Source: Rhodococcus sp. W8901 (lineage in GTDB: Bacteria > Actinomycetota > Actinomycetes > Mycobacteriales > Mycobacteriaceae). From it: 64,000 nt of DNA. Positions 16,997-26,764 of this stretch are shown here, piece after piece; the stretch's first letter is position 1, and the number at the start of each line of letters is the position of its first letter. The position numbers and the translations under genes were made by a program. The notes beneath the pieces are model-generated. The model was not told the DNA's origin, made no database searches, and was given only the letters and a program-made list of their open reading frames with translations. The stretch covers positions 3,410,001 through 3,474,000 of the forward strand of contig NZ_CP054690.1 in NCBI RefSeq assembly GCF_013348805.1. The letters run 5' to 3'.

Positions 16997-18592
16997 ATGG
17001 TGACAGTCGTGGCCGCCATTGTGGTGGCTCTGGTGATCTTCATCGGATTACCGCTCGTGTACGTCCGGAATTACATCAAGGTGCCGCCGAACGAGGTCGC
17101 GGTCTTCACCGGCCGCGGCAAGCCGAAGGTCGTCCGCGGCGGCGCGCGCTTCAAGATCCCCGGCATCGAGCGGGTCGACATCATGTCGCTCGAGCCGTTC
17201 AACGTCAGCATCAACCTCCAGAACGCGCTGTCCAACGACGGCGTACCGGTGAACGTCGAGGCCGTCGGCCTGGTGCGCATCGGATCCGCCGACGAGGCCG
17301 TGCAGACCGCGGTCCAGCGGTTCCTGACCTCCGATCTCGACGAACTGCGCCGACAGATCAACGAGATCCTGTCCGGGTCGCTGCGCGGCATCACCGCAAC
17401 CATGACCGTCGAGGATCTGAACTCGAATCGCGAGACCCTCGCCCGCAGCGTCGTCGAGGAGGCCGGTACCGACCTCGCCCGCATCGGTATGGAGGTCGAC
17501 GTCCTCAAGATCGCCGGGATCAACGACCACAACGGATATCTCGAGTCCCTCGGGCAGCGGCGCATCGCGGAGGTCAAGCGTGACGCCGCCGTCGGCACCG
17601 CCAACGCCGAACGCGACGCGCAGATCCAGTCGGCCAAGGCCCGACAGGAGGGCGCCGTCGCGCAAGCCGAAGCCGATACCGCCATCGCGACTGCCAACCA
17701 GGCGCGCGACGTCGAACTCGCGAAGCTGCGCGCCCGGACCGAGGCGGAGAACGCCGAAGCGGACCAGGCCGGACCGTTGGCCCGCGCGACCGCCGAGAAG
17801 GCCGTCCGCATCGCGCTGGAGCAGGCCGAAGCGGCACGGGTGGAGGCTCGGATCGAGGTCGAACAGCGGCGCGCCGAGCAAGCCAAGGCGGCGCTCGAAG
17901 CCGACGTCATCGCCCCTGCGGAGGCGGAGCGTCAGGCCGCGGTCGCCCGCGCCGAGGGCGAGAAGCAGGCCGCAATCCTCAAGGCCGACGCGAACGCCGA
18001 GGCCGCTCGCCGCTCCGGAGCCGCCCAGGCGGACTCCCGCAAGCTCGCGGCCGATGCCGTGCGCGCCGAACAGCAGGCCGAGGCCGACGGCATCAAGGCC
18101 CGGCTGGGTGCCGAGGCGGAAGGCCGCAAGGTGTCCGCCGACGCGCTGCGCGCGGAGCAGCAGGCCGAGGCCGACGGTTTGCGTGCCCGGCTCGAGGCCG
18201 AGGCCGACGGCAAGCGGAAGGTCGCAGAGGCCCTCAACGCGTACACCCCTGCCGCGGCCCAGATGCTGATGCTCCCCGACGTCCTCGCGGCACTCGTCGA
18301 GGCCACCGAGGCAGCAGCGAAGCCAGTCGGTGACATCGACCGGATCTCCATCGTCGGCAGCGCCGACGGCGTGTCCGGCAGCGTCGGCTCCATCCTCGGC
18401 ATCAGCCCGTCGACGATCGCCGGAGTCATCGAGACCCTCGAATCCTCGGGCATCGACATCACCGGCATTCTCAATTCGGTCGGGCACCACCCCCAGCAGG
18501 GCGCACCGACGGATATCTCGCCCACGGTGGCGACGGCACGCGTACCCGTGAGCGCCGGCAGCAACGGCGTGAGCGACACACCTGGCGCGTGA
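16997..18592 (+). CDS. Flotillin-family (SPFH domain) protein
   Basis: A 531-residue membrane scaffold protein. One N-terminal hydrophobic helix (1-22) is followed by the SPFH/band-7 domain (about 30-190) and a long Ala/Glu-rich coiled coil (about 195-410) with repeated RAEQQAEADGIKARLGAEAEGRK-type units. A Gly-rich C-terminus (VSGSVGSILGISPS) completes the usual flotillin layout. These proteins assemble into membrane microdomains. A GAGGA lies 7 nt before the ATG at 16997. The coiled-coil region is internally repetitive in DNA as well as protein. Confidence 0.9.
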   Translation: MVTVVAAIVVALVIFIGLPLVYVRNYIKVPPNEVAVFTGRGKPKVVRGGARFKIPGIERVDIMSLEPFNVSINLQNALSNDGVPVNVEAVGLVRIGSADEAVQTAVQRFLTSDLDELRRQINEILSGSLRGITATMTVEDLNSNRETLARSVVEEAGTDLARIGMEVDVLKIAGINDHNGYLESLGQRRIAEVKRDAAVGTANAERDAQIQSAKARQEGAVAQAEADTAIATANQARDVELAKLRARTEAENAEADQAGPLARATAEKAVRIALEQAEAARVEARIEVEQRRAEQAKAALEADVIAPAEAERQAAVARAEGEKQAAILKADANAEAARRSGAAQADSRKLAADAVRAEQQAEADGIKARLGAEAEGRKVSADALRAEQQAEADGLRARLEAEADGKRKVAEALNAYTPAAAQMLMLPDVLAALVEATEAAAKPVGDIDRISIVGSADGVSGSVGSILGISPSTIAGVIETLESSGIDITGILNSVGHHPQQGAPTDISPTVATARVPVSAGSNGVSDTPGA

Positions 18593-18598
18593 CCGCAT

Positions 18599-18641
18599 AC
18601 GAACGGCCCGCGCCACGGATTGTGGTGGGCGGGCCGTTCGT
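18599..18641. terminator. Bidirectional terminator after the flotillin gene
   Basis: ACGAACGGCCCGC (18599-18611) pairs perfectly with 18629-18641. The loop itself can pair (CCAC/GTGG). It lies between the convergent flotillin gene and the gene ending at 18657. Confidence 0.7.
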
Positions 18642-18656
18642 GTTCGGTCCCACCGG

Positions 18657-19325
18657 TCACGGCAGCGCCGGTACCGGCCCGTCGTCCGGCCCCGGCACCA
18701 CCACCGTGGTCTGGGACGGCAGCAGCGGGCTGACCGCGAACGCCCCGGCGACGGCGTCCGCGGGCAGCGCCTCGACCGCGCGCGCGGTCGGGGTCGCGGC
18801 CAGTGCCCGCAGCTGCGCGAGCGAACCGCGGACCACCGCACCCACCACACACGTGCACCCCGTGGACAGGCGCGCCGCCGAGTACGCCATGACCTGCGAC
18901 TGCCGGTCCACGCCTGCCCCGGCCATCGACAGCCGCGCCGACGCCACCGTGGACGCGCGTTCGACGGATTCCCGATTCGCCGCGACCGGGATCGTGACGA
19001 TCGGTGTCTGCACCCGCTCGATCGGCACCCGGAACATCACCTGGGACACCCTCAGGTCGCCCACGGTGTCGAGCAGGGTCGACGCCGTCGCCGGCGCATC
19101 CAACGACACCAACGCCCAGTGCTCCGCGCCGGCGTCGGGCACCGCGTCCTCGACCAGTGACGCGTTCGCACGGTCGAGATACGCGGCGACCGGCTCCCCG
19201 GCGTCCGGGCCCAGCCTGTCGGTCGACACCCGCGCCGGGGGCACCGGGTTCGCCACCCCGAGCGCGACGACGGTACCGGTGAGCGCGACCGCCGCAACGA
19301 TGGTCGGCCACCTCCGCGAACTCAT
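18657..19325 (-). CDS. Exported or membrane-anchored protein of unknown function
   Basis: A 222-residue protein with an N-terminal hydrophobic helix (about 6-25: WPTIVAAVALTGTVVALGVA) that could be an uncleaved anchor or signal. The remainder is Ala/Val-rich with two Cys (STGCTCVVGAVVRG, about 155) and an extracytoplasmic look. No family was recognised. The ATG at 19325 lies 2 nt downstream of the stop codon of the pseudouridine synthase gene, so the two are probably co-transcribed with lspA. It has no visible enzymatic motif. Confidence 0.6.
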   Translation of the reverse strand: MSSRRWPTIVAAVALTGTVVALGVANPVPPARVSTDRLGPDAGEPVAAYLDRANASLVEDAVPDAGAEHWALVSLDAPATASTLLDTVGDLRVSQVMFRVPIERVQTPIVTIPVAANRESVERASTVASARLSMAGAGVDRQSQVMAYSAARLSTGCTCVVGAVVRGSLAQLRALAATPTARAVEALPADAVAGAFAVSPLLPSQTTVVVPGPDDGPVPALP

Positions 19326-19326
19326 C

Positions 19327-20253
19327 TCACGTGCCCCGCAGAACTCCGAGCGCGTGCTGCAGATCCTTCGGGTAGTCGCTGGTGATCTCCACCCAGTGAC
19401 CGTCCGCCGGATGTGCGAACCCGAGGGAGCGCGCGTGCAGCCACTGACGTTCCAGGCCCAGACGCTCGGCCAGGCGCGGATCCGCACCGTAGGTGAGGTC
19501 ACCGCAGCACGGGTGCCGCAGCGCCGAGAAGTGGACCCGGATCTGATGGGTCCGACCCGTCTCCAGGTGGATGTCGAGCAGGCTGGCCGCCTGGAACGCC
19601 TCGACAGTGTCGTAGTGCGTGATGCTCGGCTTGCCGTCCGCGGTGACCGTGAACTTCCAGTCATTGCTGCGGTGCCGGCCGATCGGCGCGTCGATCGTGC
19701 CGCTGCTCGGATCGGGATGGCCCTGCACGAGTGCGTGGTAGCGCTTGTCGATGGTGCGCTGCTTGAACGCGCGCTTGAGCACCGTGTACGCGCGCTCCGA
19801 CGTCGCGACCACCATGACGCCGGACGTGCCGACGTCGAGACGGTGCACGATGCCCTGACGCTCGTGCGCCCCGGACGTCGAGATCCGGAAGCCCGCCGCG
19901 GCGAGGCCACCGATCACCGTCGGGCCGGTCCAGCCGACGCTCGCGTGAGCCGCGACTCCGACCGGCTTGTCGACCGCGACGATGTCGTCGTCGGCGTAGA
20001 GGATCTCCATCCCCTCGACCGGTTCCGCCTCGATCGTGAGCGGACGCGGCGGCTCGGGCAGCTCCACCTCGAGCCACGTGCCGGCGGACAGCCGATCGGA
20101 CTTCCCGACGGCGGCACCGTCGATCCGGACCGCGCCTTCCTCCGTGAGCACGGCCACCGCGGTGCGCGAGAGTCCCAGCAGGCGCGCCAGTCCGGCGTCG
20201 ACCCGCATGCCCTCGAGTCCGTCGGGAACCGGCATCGATCGTGTCTCCCTCAT
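19327..20253 (-). CDS. RluA/RluD-family pseudouridine synthase
   Basis: A 308-residue enzyme that isomerises uridine to pseudouridine in RNA, probably 23S rRNA. An S4 RNA-binding domain (about 16-75: [18 protein letters not shown]) precedes the catalytic domain with [17 protein letters not shown] (catalytic Asp at about 140), KRYHALVQG and [11 protein letters not shown]. It overlaps lspA by 4 nt (ATGA), the same lspA-rluD order found in mycobacteria. Site specificity cannot be told from sequence alone, so no symbol is given. Confidence 0.9.
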   Translation of the reverse strand: MRETRSMPVPDGLEGMRVDAGLARLLGLSRTAVAVLTEEGAVRIDGAAVGKSDRLSAGTWLEVELPEPPRPLTIEAEPVEGMEILYADDDIVAVDKPVGVAAHASVGWTGPTVIGGLAAAGFRISTSGAHERQGIVHRLDVGTSGVMVVATSERAYTVLKRAFKQRTIDKRYHALVQGHPDPSSGTIDAPIGRHRSNDWKFTVTADGKPSITHYDTVEAFQAASLLDIHLETGRTHQIRVHFSALRHPCCGDLTYGADPRLAERLGLERQWLHARSLGFAHPADGHWVEITSDYPKDLQHALGVLRGT

Positions 20254-20897
20254 GCCGCATCCCCCTTCCGCGAGGTCTCTGTCGTCGCGTCAGTCTTCGT
20301 GCCGCTCGGTTCGATTCCGAACAACGTGAGCGCCACCAGCAGGATCGCACCGCACACGATGGACGAGTCGGCGACGTTGAACACCGGCCACCAGCCCACC
20401 GAGACGAAGTCGACGACGTGACCCTGCAGCGGTCCCGGCGAGCGGAAGAGTCGGTCGATCAGGTTGCCGAGCGCGCCGCCGAGGACCAGGCCCAGGCCGA
20501 GCGCCCACCACGGCGAGCTGAGGGTCCGGCCGATCTTGATCACGCCGATCACGACACCGACCGCGACCAGCGTGAGGAGCCACGTCATTCCGGTCGCCAT
20601 GGAGAAGGCGGCACCCGGGTTGCGGATCAGGGTCAGGGTGACCGTGTCGCCGATGATGCGGACCGGATCCCTGGGATCGATCAGCGCGACGGCCAGGACC
20701 TTCGTCACCAGATCGAGGGCGAACACCACGACCGCGACGGCGACGAGCAGGAACATGCGACGCGGGCCGCGCGGTGCCGCCTCGGCGTCGCCGCCCGACG
20801 ACGCCTCGACGGGATTGTCGGGGTCCGGTACGGGCTGATCGGGAATGGGTTTACCTTTCACGGCGCGGTCGTCGCTGTCGGTGCGGTCGTCACTCAC
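20250..20897 (-). CDS. lspA: Lipoprotein signal peptidase
   Basis: The 215-residue aspartic protease removes signal peptides from prolipoproteins at the lipobox, in the membrane. Residues 1-45 are a hydrophilic acidic extension. Four helices follow, with the catalytic Asp residues in GNLIDRLF and FNVADSSI and the conserved NPGAAFS. The GTG at 20897 was chosen because a longer frame (to 20969) would run over the divergent lipoprotein gene start at 20963. Several predicted lipoproteins nearby are its natural substrates. Confidence 0.93.
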   Translation of the reverse strand: MSDDRTDSDDRAVKGKPIPDQPVPDPDNPVEASSGGDAEAAPRGPRRMFLLVAVAVVVFALDLVTKVLAVALIDPRDPVRIIGDTVTLTLIRNPGAAFSMATGMTWLLTLVAVGVVIGVIKIGRTLSSPWWALGLGLVLGGALGNLIDRLFRSPGPLQGHVVDFVSVGWWPVFNVADSSIVCGAILLVALTLFGIEPSGTKTDATTETSRKGDAA

Positions 20898-20950
20898 TCC
20901 GCCATCATCCCCTACCCGGGAGACAGACCGGTCATCCCACCCGCGCCGAC

Positions 20951-20956
20951 TAACCT
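20951..20956 (+). promoter_or_regulatory. -10 of the lipoprotein operon at 20963 (leaderless)
   Basis: TAACCT followed by 6 nt and the GTG at 20963, with no ribosome-binding site, fits a leaderless actinobacterial transcript. Confidence 0.5.
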
Positions 20957-20962
20957 GTTGGC

Positions 20963-21916
20963 GTGCCACTGCCGTCGAAACTCTTTCGTCCCGGAACCGC
21001 GCTGATCGCGGTCACCCTCTCCCTCACCGTCCTCGTCACCGGGTGCGGAAGCGGCGGCGATGCCGCCCCGTCCAGCCCCGATGCGGTCGGTGCCGCGTCC
21101 GACGAGGTGACGGTCCCGGTGACGGCCGCCACCACGGAGATCGTCGACGCGGGAGCCGAGCCGCGGAGTGTGGTGCAGTTCCGTCCCCCGCAAGGCACCC
21201 GGCAGCAGGCCCGGCTGGTGACCACCGGCACCGTCCAGCAGCAGATCGACGATCAGCCCGCACAGGATTTCTCCAGCCCGGAGTTGACGATGCCGCTCAC
21301 CGCCCTGGTGACGCAGGGGGCGTCCGACAGCACGCCGGCCACGACCACCGATCTGACGCTCGGAACCCTCACCACGGCGGACGACGCGACGAACGAACTC
21401 CTTTCGCCCGCAACCGATTCGCACGCCGGGTTCACGATGAACCTGTCGGGAGCGATCACTGCGCTGCGGCTGCGTCCGGACCCCGACGCCCAGAACAAGG
21501 CCCGGTCGATGATCGAGCAGGCGTTCTACCAGGCCGTCTACCGCACCGTCGCGTTCCCGGAGCAGCCGATCGGCGTGGGCTCGGTGTGGACGATCCACCA
21601 GCAGGTGATGAGCGCCGTCGCGCTGAACCAGGTGACCACCGCAACCCTGACCGCACGCGACGGCGATCGGCTCACGATCGATGTTCGGGTGGCGCAGTCC
21701 CCGCAGTCACCCGTCTTCGAACTCCCGAACGGCGCGGGAACCCTGAACGTGGATTCGTACTCGCTGCAGGGCTCCGGTCGTGTCGTCGTCGATCTGGGCA
21801 AGCCCCTGCCCGTCGACGGTTCGATCAGCGTCGAGGGCACCCAGTCGTTCAGCGACCCGTCGGACGCGATGAGACTGCGTCAGACCACCAGCGAGCGGGT
21901 CGAGTGGTCCGCATGA
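20963..21916 (+). CDS. Predicted lipoprotein of unknown function
   Basis: A 317-residue precursor with a lipobox (LVTGC, Cys at about residue 29) and a Gly/Ser/Ala-rich linker. The mature domain is rich in beta-strand and Thr, with no catalytic motif seen (for example [31 protein letters not shown] at the end). The domain looks like a repeated beta-sandwich, and the family is not recognised. The GTG at 20963 is preceded by a leaderless-type -10. The stop overlaps the next lipoprotein start as ATGA, so both are made from one mRNA and may act together. Confidence 0.7.
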   Translation: MPLPSKLFRPGTALIAVTLSLTVLVTGCGSGGDAAPSSPDAVGAASDEVTVPVTAATTEIVDAGAEPRSVVQFRPPQGTRQQARLVTTGTVQQQIDDQPAQDFSSPELTMPLTALVTQGASDSTPATTTDLTLGTLTTADDATNELLSPATDSHAGFTMNLSGAITALRLRPDPDAQNKARSMIEQAFYQAVYRTVAFPEQPIGVGSVWTIHQQVMSAVALNQVTTATLTARDGDRLTIDVRVAQSPQSPVFELPNGAGTLNVDSYSLQGSGRVVVDLGKPLPVDGSISVEGTQSFSDPSDAMRLRQTTSERVEWSA

Positions 21917-22674
21917 CGCGGCGCCGCTACCCCCTCGTCGCAACGGTCACAACGGTCACAACGGTCGCGGTGGTCGGGGCCGTACTGTCCGCGTGTGGAT
22001 CGTCGGACGAGCCCGCGCCCGCAGCCGTCGATCTGGGCCCCGTGGTGACCGCCCCGGCATCGGCGCCCGGGACGGGGCCGATCACGGACTCCGCGGTGCT
22101 GAAGGCCGCCCTCCTCACCGCCGCGGATCTGCCGCCCGGCTTCGCACCACTGCCCGATCCCGTCGACGACCTCGGTCTCGCACCGGATCCGGGCAACGCA
22201 ACGGACCGCTCGCGCACCGATCCCACCGGATGTGCGAGCGTCCTCGACACCGTCTCCCGCCAGGTTCCCGGCGCGGCCGCATCCGCCGAGGAGAACCTCG
22301 CGGGTCCGGGATTCGCCAGCGTCGACGTGGACGCGGCCGGCTACGCGGGCACGGCCGCCGCCGATGCCTTCGCGACCGTCCAGTCCACCTTCCGTGACTG
22401 CACGACCTACACCGGTACCGATTTCGACGGCACGCCCGTGCAGTACCGCCTCGATCCCCTGCAGCAGCCGGCCGTCGGTGACGCGTCGACCGCGGTCCGG
22501 CTCACCACCACCAGCGAGGGATTCACGCTGGTGTCCGACGCCGTCGTCGCGGTCGTCGGCTCGACCGTCGTACAGGTGGTCGCGACCGGACCGGACGCCG
22601 CGAACGGCGACCTGCTCACCGGGCTCGCGCGCACGACGACCGACCGTATTCGGGTGGCGTCGCAACCGAAGTAG
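21913..22674 (+). CDS. Predicted lipoprotein, PknH-sensor-like domain
   Basis: A 253-residue precursor with lipobox LSAC (Cys at about residue 30). The mature part (ITDSAVLKAALLTAADLPPGF near 65, two Cys in PTGCASV and FRDCTTY, then VVAVVGSTVVQVVATGP) resembles the extracellular PknH-type sensor domain found in many actinobacterial lipoproteins; this assignment is tentative. The ATG at 21913 overlaps the upstream lipoprotein stop. The signal peptide contains the TVTTVTTV repeat encoded by a 9-bp tandem repeat. Confidence 0.72.
   Translation: MTRRRYPLVATVTTVTTVAVVGAVLSACGSSDEPAPAAVDLGPVVTAPASAPGTGPITDSAVLKAALLTAADLPPGFAPLPDPVDDLGLAPDPGNATDRSRTDPTGCASVLDTVSRQVPGAAASAEENLAGPGFASVDVDAAGYAGTAAADAFATVQSTFRDCTTYTGTDFDGTPVQYRLDPLQQPAVGDASTAVRLTTTSEGFTLVSDAVVAVVGSTVVQVVATGPDAANGDLLTGLARTTTDRIRVASQPK
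21942..21966 (+). repeat. 9-bp tandem repeat in a signal-peptide coding region
   Basis: AACGGTCAC occurs nearly three times in tandem and encodes Thr-Val-Thr units in the hydrophobic core of the lipoprotein signal peptide. Copy-number change would keep the frame. Confidence 0.6.
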
Positions 22675-22691
22675 GTGCGCCCGGCACACGA

Positions 22692-22738
22692 ACGCCGATG
22701 CCGGCGCCACCCGAGGAGGGTGACGCCGGCATCGGCGT
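22692..22738. terminator. Bidirectional terminator between two lipoprotein genes
   Basis: CGCCGATGCCGGCG (22693-22706) pairs perfectly with 22724-22737. The inner bases continue the stem with one mismatch, leaving a small loop. It separates the convergent genes ending at 22674 and 22753. Confidence 0.75.
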
Positions 22739-22752
22739 GACGTACGGAACTG

Positions 22753-23244
22753 CTACGCGGGGCAGGCCGGCGAGGTCAGGTTGGCCATCGTGACCAGCTG
22801 GCACGCGTACTGCTGCGACATCTTCCAGACGCCGTCCTCGGCGACGAAGTCGACGGTGGCCGGGTTCGCCTGGCCGTTGACGGTCAGCGTGACACCGGCG
22901 GTTACGGTCTCGTCACCGGTCGGCGTGACGTCGACGACCTCGATGCCCGCGTTGGCGTCCTTGGCGGCCTTCGCGACCTGGTTGATCAGTTCCGGATCCG
23001 CCTCGGCGCCCTGAACCAGCTGGACCTTCTGGTCCAGCGGGACGCTCTCGTCGAACGCCTTCGCGAGAGCCGCATTGAGCTCGGCCGGCGTGGGCGGGGC
23101 CAGCGCCGGCGTCGCGGCGGCAGCGGTGGTCGTGGTGGCCTGGGCGGTGGTGCGCTCGCCGCTGCCGCCGTCGTCCGAGCAGGCGGTCATGGTCAGGGCA
23201 GCCGCGATCGCCACGCCCGCGATGGTCATCTTCCGAAGCTTCAA
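22753..23244 (-). CDS. MTB12-like lipoprotein (low-molecular-weight antigen family)
   Basis: A 163-residue precursor with a lipobox (MTAC, Cys at about residue 22) and a Thr/Ala/Pro linker. The domain (about 50-160) resembles the C-terminal domain of mycobacterial MTB12/CFP-2 (PTPAELNAALAKAFDESVPLDQKVQLVQG, then a two-Cys end YACQLVTMANLTSPACPA). The function of this family is unknown; related proteins are secreted and immunogenic in mycobacteria. The start is a TTG at 23244 with AAGGA 7 nt upstream. It is a single-gene unit between the terminator at 22692 and dinB. Confidence 0.8.
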   Translation of the reverse strand: MKLRKMTIAGVAIAAALTMTACSDDGGSGERTTAQATTTTAAAATPALAPPTPAELNAALAKAFDESVPLDQKVQLVQGAEADPELINQVAKAAKDANAGIEVVDVTPTGDETVTAGVTLTVNGQANPATVDFVAEDGVWKMSQQYACQLVTMANLTSPACPA

Positions 23245-23357
23245 GTCTTCGTCCTTTTCTTCTCGGTCGAAAATCGTTCACGGCTCAGCCGGGATGCACA
23301 TCCACTCTCCCAGCTATGACGCCAGTTCACAGCAAGCGTACCGGGATGAGGCGGACC

Positions 23358-24704
23358 TCACCCGAGGCTGTCGAGCGGATCGGCCACATCCAAGTCCCCC
23401 GTGGTGTCCTCGAAGGTACGCGACTGCCCCGGTCCGCTGCTACGGGTCTCGAACCGAACCGTCACCACGCCGTGTCCAGCGCCCTGCACCCAGCCGTGTC
23501 CGTACTCGGGGTGCGACACGTCCAATCCGGGATGCCACCGGGGCCGCGACTCGGAAGCCGCACGGTCCGACGAAACGTCCTCGAGTCCACCACTTTCCGA
23601 CACATCCTCACCCTGGTCCAGCTCGGGGAACAGCGACCCCTGGACCACCGCGGACAACCCACCGAAGCCCACGCCCACCAGGCGGATCGGACCCAGTTCG
23701 AGCGGGTCGATCGCCTGGCGCTGCGCCGTCGCGGTGAGCGTCTGCAGATCGGTCGTCGCGTACGGCAGCGTGATCGATCGGGTCACGATGCTCATATCCG
23801 ACTTACGGAGTTTCAGGACGACGGTGCGGGCCGCGCGGCCGTCCCGCGCCAACCGCCTGTGCGCAGCGGCGGCGCTCGACTCGACGGCCCGCCGCAGCTC
23901 GGACAGTGTCACGATGTCCTGCGCGAAAGTCGTTTCGGCACTCACCTGTTTGGCGTCGGCGCGTTCCGCGACCGGACGGTCGTCGATGCCCCGGGCCAGC
24001 CGCTGCAGACCCGGTCCGATCGTCGTCCCGAGAATGGATGCCACCTCGGCCTCCGGCAGCGCCGCGAGGGCGCCGACGGTCTCGATCCCGAGCCGCTTGA
24101 GCTTCTCCTCCGCGACGGGACCGATACCCCACAGCTTGCGCACCGGCAGCGCCTCCAGCAGGGCCTGCTGGACGTCCGGGGACACCACCGTGATCCCGTC
24201 CGGCTTGGCCAGACCGGACGCGATCTTCGCGACCTGCTTGCCCGCGCCGGCGCCGATCGAGGCGACCAGCCCCGTCTCGGCGAGAACCAACGCCCGCAGC
24301 TCTTCGCAGTAGCGCTCCACCTCGGCCTTGCCGGCACCGGCGAGCTCGGCCGGTTCCCCGAACGCCTCGTCGAGCGAAAGCTGTTCCAGCACAGGCATCC
24401 GCACCCGCAGCGCCTCGAACACCTCCCGGCTCACGTGCCCGTACAGCCCACCGCGGGGCGGCAGCACGACGGCCGACGCCCCCACCAACCGGCGCGCCTG
24501 GTGCATCGGCATGGCCGAGCGCGCGCCGAAGACCCTCGCCTCGTAGCTCGCCCCCGCAACCACTCCCCGACCGCCGAGGCCGCCCACGAGCACGGGACGA
24601 CCCCGCAACGTAGGACGGGTCAGCTGCTCGACGGATGCGAAGAACGCGTCCATGTCGAGATGCAGGACCCACCGGCGGCTGCGTGTGGGGTCGGCGGAGT
24701 CCAT
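23358..24704 (-). CDS. dinB: DNA polymerase IV (Y family)
   Basis: A 448-residue translesion polymerase. [13 protein letters not shown] (about 14-26) and [10 protein letters not shown] hold the catalytic acidic residues. The steric region, thumb and little finger follow, with the clamp-binding peptide QGSLFPEL near residue 357. The last 80 residues ([21 protein letters not shown] and beyond) form the extension typical of mycobacterial DinB1/DinX. The order ileS-dinB-lspA matches M. tuberculosis. TATTTT (24711-24716) lies 6 nt before the ATG, so the mRNA may be leaderless. No SOS box was seen upstream. Confidence 0.93.
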   Translation of the reverse strand: MDSADPTRSRRWVLHLDMDAFFASVEQLTRPTLRGRPVLVGGLGGRGVVAGASYEARVFGARSAMPMHQARRLVGASAVVLPPRGGLYGHVSREVFEALRVRMPVLEQLSLDEAFGEPAELAGAGKAEVERYCEELRALVLAETGLVASIGAGAGKQVAKIASGLAKPDGITVVSPDVQQALLEALPVRKLWGIGPVAEEKLKRLGIETVGALAALPEAEVASILGTTIGPGLQRLARGIDDRPVAERADAKQVSAETTFAQDIVTLSELRRAVESSAAAAHRRLARDGRAARTVVLKLRKSDMSIVTRSITLPYATTDLQTLTATAQRQAIDPLELGPIRLVGVGFGGLSAVVQGSLFPELDQGEDVSESGGLEDVSSDRAASESRPRWHPGLDVSHPEYGHGWVQGAGHGVVTVRFETRSSGPGQSRTFEDTTGDLDVADPLDSLG

Positions 24705-24710
24705 GGATGA

Positions 24711-24716
24711 AAAATA
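24711..24716 (-). promoter_or_regulatory. Putative -10 of dinB (leaderless)
   Basis: TATTTT on the minus strand, 6 nt before the dinB ATG. It lies in the 48-nt gap after the upstream membrane-protein gene, so dinB may have its own promoter. Confidence 0.4.
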
Positions 24717-24752
24717 CGCCGAGCGGACGACAGGCCCCGTCGAGGCCTTCGG

Positions 24753-25913
24753 CTATGCGGTGGGCGTCGCCGACGGCTGCCCGTCCGCCCGGACGGTGCC
24801 GGCCTCGGCCGTGCCGCGCGGCACGGTGAAGGTGGCGGCCACGCACGCGATCGCGACGGCGAAGCACGCGATCGTGTACCAGAGGCTGCCGATGGGATCC
24901 CCGTTGCTCGTGACGCCGTCGACCGCCCCGAAGAAGTCCGGCAACGCGCTCAGCCACAGCACGCCGAGCACCGCGATGTACACGATGGAGTAGATCCGGA
25001 CGAAGTCGTTCGAGTAGGCGGGGACGTCGGACGTTCCCGCGCGCAGCCGCGACCACTGCTTGTACAGCAGCGGAATCGCGACGACCGTGACCGCGACCAG
25101 TTCGGCGGCGTAGAGAACACCCCGGACCGTGTCGCTGCCCATCCCGAAGACCGTCGCCGGGAGCGGGAGGACGAACACACCGACCGACGCCGCGAGACCG
25201 ACCACGATTGTGCGCCAAACCAACCCGAGTCCGGAGAAGTGCCGGCCGTCGTCGACGTGGCGTCCGACGAAGAACTGCACGCACAGGGCCAGCGACATCG
25301 GCCACAGCGCCGCGAACACCACGACGCTCGGCAACGGAACCGAATCGAAGAAGGGCAGGTTGACCTTGTTGTCGAGGGTCCACTCCCACCACCGCAACTG
25401 CGGACCGAGCTGGTCGAACATCTCGTAGAACGCGTGGTGCACGAAGCCGACGCACACCGCGCCGAGGAACACCCCGTAGCGCCGGAACACCCCGAGCATC
25501 CGGACGATCTCGAACGCCAGCGTCGCCATCAGCGGATAGATCGCGACGATGTACAGCGGCAGTCTGCCCCACAGGAATTCGACGGTGAACCCGTTGTGCG
25601 CGAACATCGTGCCCAGGTATTCCTCCGTGCCGAACGTGGCCGGGAAGTAGATCGGCGGCTCGATCACGAAGAGGAAGGCGGTGGCACCGAACCACAGCAC
25701 CAGGTTGGTGGGATCGCCGTGCCGCCGCAATCGCAGAATCGCGTACACGAGGGCCAGCACCGCGCCGAGAACGATCGTGAACTCCAGGACCGGCAGCGTC
25801 CAGTTCTCCAACGCACCGGGGTTGCGGAACTCGACGAGCCCCCCGGCCTCGTCACACGAGAAGCCCAGCCGGGTGGCCAGATCCTCGAACGTGGGTGAAC
25901 ACAGATCCGACAT
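24753..25913 (-). CDS. Multi-pass membrane protein of unknown function
   Basis: A 386-residue protein with about ten hydrophobic helices. Its first 20 residues are soluble and contain two Cys (MSDLCSPTFEDLATRLGFSC). Conserved-looking polar residues sit in FVHHAFYEMFDQLG and EPPIYFPATFG, which might bind a ligand or metal. No family was recognised. The ATG at 25913 overlaps the stop of the upstream hydrolase gene by 1 nt, so it was once, or still is, co-expressed with it. Since that gene appears truncated together with its promoter, expression of this gene may now depend on read-through. Confidence 0.68.
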   Translation of the reverse strand: MSDLCSPTFEDLATRLGFSCDEAGGLVEFRNPGALENWTLPVLEFTIVLGAVLALVYAILRLRRHGDPTNLVLWFGATAFLFVIEPPIYFPATFGTEEYLGTMFAHNGFTVEFLWGRLPLYIVAIYPLMATLAFEIVRMLGVFRRYGVFLGAVCVGFVHHAFYEMFDQLGPQLRWWEWTLDNKVNLPFFDSVPLPSVVVFAALWPMSLALCVQFFVGRHVDDGRHFSGLGLVWRTIVVGLAASVGVFVLPLPATVFGMGSDTVRGVLYAAELVAVTVVAIPLLYKQWSRLRAGTSDVPAYSNDFVRIYSIVYIAVLGVLWLSALPDFFGAVDGVTSNGDPIGSLWYTIACFAVAIACVAATFTVPRGTAEAGTVRADGQPSATPTA

Positions 25914-26764
25914 CAGTTCACCGCCTTCGACGACACCGACTCGGCGGAGTACCAACGCGTGCAGTCGTAGCCGTCGTCGTAGCGGGTGAACCACTCGCCG
26001 GCGAGCACGGGCAGGTTCTCGTGCGTCGGGTCGTGGCCGGGCAGCTGGCTACGAACGGCGCCGCGCAGAGCGGTGAGCTGCTCGCCGAGGGCCAGGCCGT
26101 CGAACGCGCGCGGCATCGGCCCCTTGGTCAGGTAGGGCGCGAAGCTGGTGAGCACCCGCTGCTTGGTGCGGTGCCGGGCAAACATCGACATCGAGTCGAC
26201 CTTCCGCTCGGACAGCGGAACGTGCTGGTTGAAGCCGGCGCATGCGATCCGGATCGACTTCATCACGTGCGCGAAGATCGACGGCGCCATCCGCATCCGG
26301 TACATCTCGTTGCCGACGAGCGAGTTGTAGATGATCAGCGCGGAGCCGCGGTGCTCGACCTCTTCGACGAAGTGCCAGAGGAACAGCGAGGCGACCCGGT
26401 CGTCGCCGGGCGCGAACAGTGTGGCCGCGTTGTCGAGCATCAGCTTGAACACCGGGGTGAAGGTCGCCTCGAGGTCCGCGGTGTACGCGAGGCGGTAGTC
26501 GATCGAGGTGCGCTCGGTGAGCAGATCGAACTCGCCGATCACCGCGTCGAGCGTGTTCTGCAGGCCGGGGTAGCGCCGGATCAGCCCGTTCACGTGCTGA
26601 CGGTGCGCGGTCGAGTGGTGGCCCTCCTGACGCATGAACGCCACCGCCTCCTCGGCGACCGCCGGGTCGGTGATCAGCGGCTTGGCCTGCAGGATGAGCT
26701 TCACGATCATCTTCTCGTACCGGTACTTCCCCAGCACCGACGCCCTCCTCCGCGCCGCCGCCAT
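25913..26764 (-). pseudogene. Metal-dependent hydrolase (PF10118-like), 5'-truncated
   Basis: The open frame gives 283 residues. From KYRYEKMIVKLIL on, it matches the PF10118 metal-dependent hydrolase family, with the histidine/acid cluster FMRQEGHHSTAHRQHVNG (about 44-61) and WHFVEEVEHRGSALI (about 129-143). Its first 11 residues (MAAARRRASVLG) are antisense to a TetR coding sequence and do not belong to the family, and the N-terminal segment that normally precedes the match is missing. No ribosome-binding site supports the start at 26764. The likely cause is a deletion that joined it to the divergent TetR gene. Residual function cannot be excluded. Confidence 0.6.

Noticed and set aside
17048-18850. 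A 600-codon open frame on the minus strand
   Set aside because: It is antisense to the flotillin coiled coil, whose repetitive GC-rich code leaves the opposite strand open. No ribosome-binding site or domain is present.
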